Under the pieces are notes generated by a model. The model searched no databases, was not told the origin of the DNA, and saw only the letters and a program-made list of their open reading frames with translations. Shown here in pieces: positions 5,148 through 5,428 of a DNA stretch of 5,428 bases. A program made the translations under genes and the position numbers. Within the stretch, counting starts at the first letter, position 1; each line of letters opens with the position of its first letter. The stretch comes from Thiotrichales bacterium (GTDB lineage Bacteria; Pseudomonadota; Gammaproteobacteria; Thiomicrospirales; Thiomicrospiraceae): contig JALVTA010000168.1 of assembly GCA_027036095.1 (NCBI GenBank), positions 1 through 5,428 of the forward strand, read 5' to 3'.

Positions 5148-5428
5148 ATGAGCGATTCGATGATGCACGAGAGCACCGGCACGGTGGTGCGGGTGGAAGG
5201 CGAATGGGCCTGGGTGGAGACGGCGCGCCAGAGCGGCTGCGGCAGCTGTGCCGCAAAGGGCGCGTGCGGCACGGGGGTGCTGGAAAACTTGTTTTCCGCC
5301 CGTTCCGCCCCCATTAAATTGCTCAATACACTCCATGCTCGACCGGGCGACCGGGTGGTGCTGGCGCTTTCGGAAGGTGCGCTGCTGCGTCAGAGCCTGT
5401 GGGCCTATGGCGTGCCGCTGCTCGGGTT
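5148..5428 (+). CDS. rseC: RseC/MucC: SoxR-reducing system and sigma-E regulator (5' part, cut by window end)
   Basis: The open frame from 5148 runs to the window edge (93 codons plus two bases), so it is partial here. The cysteine cluster C-x2-C-x5-C (Cys31, Cys34, Cys40: SGCGSCAAKGACG) matches the RseC hallmark (CSSCASRAGCG in E. coli). It is followed by the usual PGDRVVLALSEGALL (66-80) and the start of the first membrane helix (LWAYGVPLLG, 84-93). RseC is an inner-membrane protein; in E. coli it positively affects sigma-E and belongs to the Rsx-RseC system that keeps SoxR reduced. The start is uncertain: ATGs at 5148, 5160 and 5163 are in frame and none has a clear ribosome site. The homologues I remember begin close to the third. 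The gene is divergent from nadB across 46 bp. Confidence 0.9.
   Translation, partial: MSDSMMHESTGTVVRVEGEWAWVETARQSGCGSCAAKGACGTGVLENLFSARSAPIKLLNTLHARPGDRVVLALSEGALLRQSLWAYGVPLLG

Noticed and set aside
3488..5317. A 609-codon open frame on the plus strand antisense to nadB
   Set aside because: It lies in exact codon register opposite nadB, where stops appear only if nadB uses TTA, CTA or TCA codons, which GC-rich genomes avoid. The translation is low-complexity (rich in Gly, Ala, Val, His, Gln) with no recognisable domain, while nadB is unmistakable.
5133..5336. Two minus-strand frames antisense to rseC
   Set aside because: They overlap the RseC coding sequence with its clear cysteine motif, and have no recognisable domain or ribosome site.

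Overview
The window looks like chromosomal DNA from a GC-rich gammaproteobacterium. The AroG-type DAHP synthase, YgfZ, NadB and RseC proteins are all of gammaproteobacterial type. The small DUF3579-like protein is, from memory, commoner in beta- and non-enteric gammaproteobacteria. A non-enteric gammaproteobacterium is therefore an inference; the species is not determined. No mobile element, tRNA, rRNA or CRISPR array is visible.

Layout, left to right. (1) 14-1084 minus: a feedback-type DAHP synthase (aroG-like), entry to the shikimate pathway. (2) 1085-1200: a divergent promoter region with a 14-bp direct repeat spaced exactly 20 bp. (3) 1201-1494 plus: a 97-aa DUF3579-family protein with a GTG start. 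(4) 1495-1658: a non-coding stretch with a strong minus-strand rho-independent terminator, two further hairpins and a good minus-strand sigma70-like promoter. Together these outline a possible ~100-nt small RNA. (5) 1659-1979 minus: a stand-alone YqfO/NIF3 PII-like-insert protein. (6) 2021-2341 plus: a 106-aa protein with three predicted membrane segments and no recognised family, divergent from (5). (7) 2401-3465 minus: the folate-binding YgfZ protein. (8) 3512-5101 minus: L-aspartate oxidase NadB, probably co-transcribed with ygfZ. (9) 5148-5428 plus: the 5' part of rseC, cut by the window edge, sharing a 46-bp divergent promoter region with nadB.

Functionally the right half has a redox/Fe-S flavour. 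NadB makes the substrate for the Fe-S enzyme NadA, YgfZ supports Fe-S enzymes, and RseC belongs to the SoxR-reducing/sigma-E systems. The rseC-nadB pairing resembles the pseudomonad nadB / algU-mucA-mucB-mucC locus, but the sigma factor and anti-sigma genes are absent between nadB and rseC. The protein-coding genes are mostly ordinary housekeeping genes. The least explained parts are the candidate small RNA at about 1513-1617, with a CCUCCU (anti-Shine-Dalgarno-like) stretch, and the tandem operator-like repeat between aroG and the DUF3579 gene.
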